Assembly: GCA_910585765.1 (NCBI GenBank)
Contig: CAJUES010000034.1
Span: forward strand, 1-38,443
DNA: 38,443 bases
Source: an uncultured Lachnospiraceae bacterium
GTDB taxonomy: Bacteria; Bacillota; Clostridia; Lachnospirales; Lachnospiraceae
Reading direction: 5' to 3'
Part shown: positions 37,410 to 38,443 of the stretch, in pieces
How positions within the stretch are numbered: the first letter of the stretch is position 1
Layout: each line of letters opens with the position of its first letter
The notes under the pieces: model-generated
The model's database searches: none
What the model was told of the DNA's origin: nothing
What the model saw: only the letters and a program-made list of their open reading frames with translations
Made by a program: the position numbers and the translations under genes

Positions 37410-38443
37410 TCAGTACGACTCGGTATTATATTCGGTGTCCAGCTTTTCGCCGGTGTACAGTTGGTTTTTGACCAGCAATCCAAAAACGAGTCGTACAAAT
37501 TTACGAGATGTAAGCGCGAGTGCTCTTTTGTGCTGATGTTTGGTTACCTCAGCATATTTTCTGGCATAGAAATCAGCATATTCAGGGATGTGTTTCCTGA
37601 CGCTGTTTGCCGCTTCGCCAAGATAGTAGCGAAGATAGGGATTTCCGGCTTTCGACATTTGGTTGTCCTCAGAAGTGAAATCTCCGGAATCACCCTTAGG
37701 CCAGTAAAGCCCGGCATATTTGGCAAGGGCATCGGACGAATGAAACGCTGTTATATCGCCTATTTCTGACAGAATCCCGGATGCCCATACCGGACCTATT
37801 CCAGGTATGGACCTAAGGATGATCAGGGCGTTAGGGTTCATCCCGTTGATGCATTTCTCAATCGCCTGCTCTATCAGCCTGATTTCTTTCTGATAGGCAT
37901 GGATGCAGTTAAATGAGCTTGCCAGTGATATGTTCAGTGGTTCGTACATGCACTTGTCTAACCGGTAGGAATCCCTGGCTGCCTTCCGTAGGAGTTCGGA
38001 AGTTTTGGATATGTCAGAGATGCGGTTCCTGCTCTTTTCCGCAAGGAAGGTAAGCAGACCCTCTTCCGGCATATCGATGATCTCCTGTGGAGACAAAAAT
38101 TCCGTCAGGACAGCCGAGGACGTGGCACCATAGAGACTGCCAAAAGGCTTGTCATCACCTTCAAGGAGCTGAAGTTCACTGAACTTCAGATAAAGATTAG
38201 AGACCATATAGGTCTTCTCCCTGGTGATACACTCAGAAAGGTGCATACGGTGCCTGGTAAGGCGTTTCAGTGCGATGAACTGCCCGCCGCGCCATGGCTC
38301 CAGTTTTTTCGTACGGCCTACCCTTCCAAAGTCCGCAATAAGATATGCATCCATGGGATCGGTCTTTTCCATTCCGATATAGGACTTGCGGTAATTGGAA
38401 GTGGCCTTTGGGTTTACACAGAAGACGTAAGGCTTGTAGGGCA
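37410..38443 (-). CDS. IS110-family transposase, 5' end outside the window
   Basis: About 344 residues are seen; the frame runs off the right edge without a stop, so the first part with the initial DEDD Asp and Glu is missing. The visible part begins with CVNPKATSNYRKSY and has TDPMDAYLIAD (a later DEDD acid pair), a long helical middle, and the C-terminal Transposase_20 domain: LRSIPGIGPVWASGIL with GDITAF (helix-hairpin-helix), ALAKYAGL and the SKAGNPYLRYYL catalytic-serine region. IS110 elements lack typical inverted repeats and use a bridge RNA encoded next to the transposase gene. Its boundary on this side must lie between 37296 and 37410. It interrupts the integrated element's control region. 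Confidence 0.9.
   Translation of the reverse strand, partial: PYKPYVFCVNPKATSNYRKSYIGMEKTDPMDAYLIADFGRVGRTKKLEPWRGGQFIALKRLTRHRMHLSECITREKTYMVSNLYLKFSELQLLEGDDKPFGSLYGATSSAVLTEFLSPQEIIDMPEEGLLTFLAEKSRNRISDISKTSELLRKAARDSYRLDKCMYEPLNISLASSFNCIHAYQKEIRLIEQAIEKCINGMNPNALIILRSIPGIGPVWASGILSEIGDITAFHSSDALAKYAGLYWPKGDSGDFTSEDNQMSKAGNPYLRYYLGEAANSVRKHIPEYADFYARKYAEVTKHQHKRALALTSRKFVRLVFGLLVKNQLYTGEKLDTEYNTESY

Overview
The window reads as chromosomal DNA from a low-to-moderate GC Firmicute, most likely a gut-type member of the Lachnospiraceae/Clostridia. The grounds are the strong AGGAGG ribosome binding sites, the Lachnospiraceae-style lipoproteins, zinc-ribbon integrase, Rpn-type transposase relic and cI/ImmA pair, and the many short inverted-repeat elements. 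I could not search a database, so genus and all family names rest on recognition of motifs.

Region 1 (1-9676) is a mixed housekeeping/accessory stretch. It holds a helicase C-terminal remnant, a MutT-like Nudix hydrolase, two paralogous lipoproteins with matching promoters built on four 11-bp direct repeats, an XRE regulator, a third (3'-damaged) lipoprotein, a histidine phosphatase, a gamma-carbonic-anhydrase-like protein and a 2-hydroxyacid dehydrogenase. Two nearly identical ~160-bp MITE-like elements and a degenerate copy of a second family lie between these genes.

Region 2 (about 9800-32221) is a tellurite-resistance-type (Ter) stress locus. On the plus strand come a zinc-ligand protein, a kinase-like protein, a PRTase-TRSP protein, a PRTase-PELOTA (StiP-type) protein, an ATP-grasp ligase, a trypsin-like protease, YceG, TelA, three TerD proteins, a Ca2+-type P-ATPase and a HAD phosphatase. 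An HpcH/HpaI-type lyase is encoded on the minus strand inside this run. A minus-strand operon (TerD with a repeat tail, AIM24, GH32 glycosidase) converges on the HAD gene at a shared bidirectional terminator. The PRTases, ATP-grasp, lyase and HAD are the biosynthetic module that computational work ties to a nucleoside-like metabolite; TerD and TelA are the metal/stress part. A reversed methyltransferase and a broken Rpn transposase gene interrupt the module. The most unusual feature is a 45-bp-period repeat inside the PRTase-TRSP gene, in which most units carry a 16-bp DNA palindrome.

Region 3 (about 32300-38443) is an AT-richer integrated element, read mostly on the minus strand. It has a frameshifted tyrosine recombinase, a toxin-antitoxin pair, a membrane protein, an HsdR-N-like nuclease, an ImmA/IrrE peptidase and a cI-like repressor with divergent promoters and operator-like repeats. 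An IS110-family transposase runs off the right edge.
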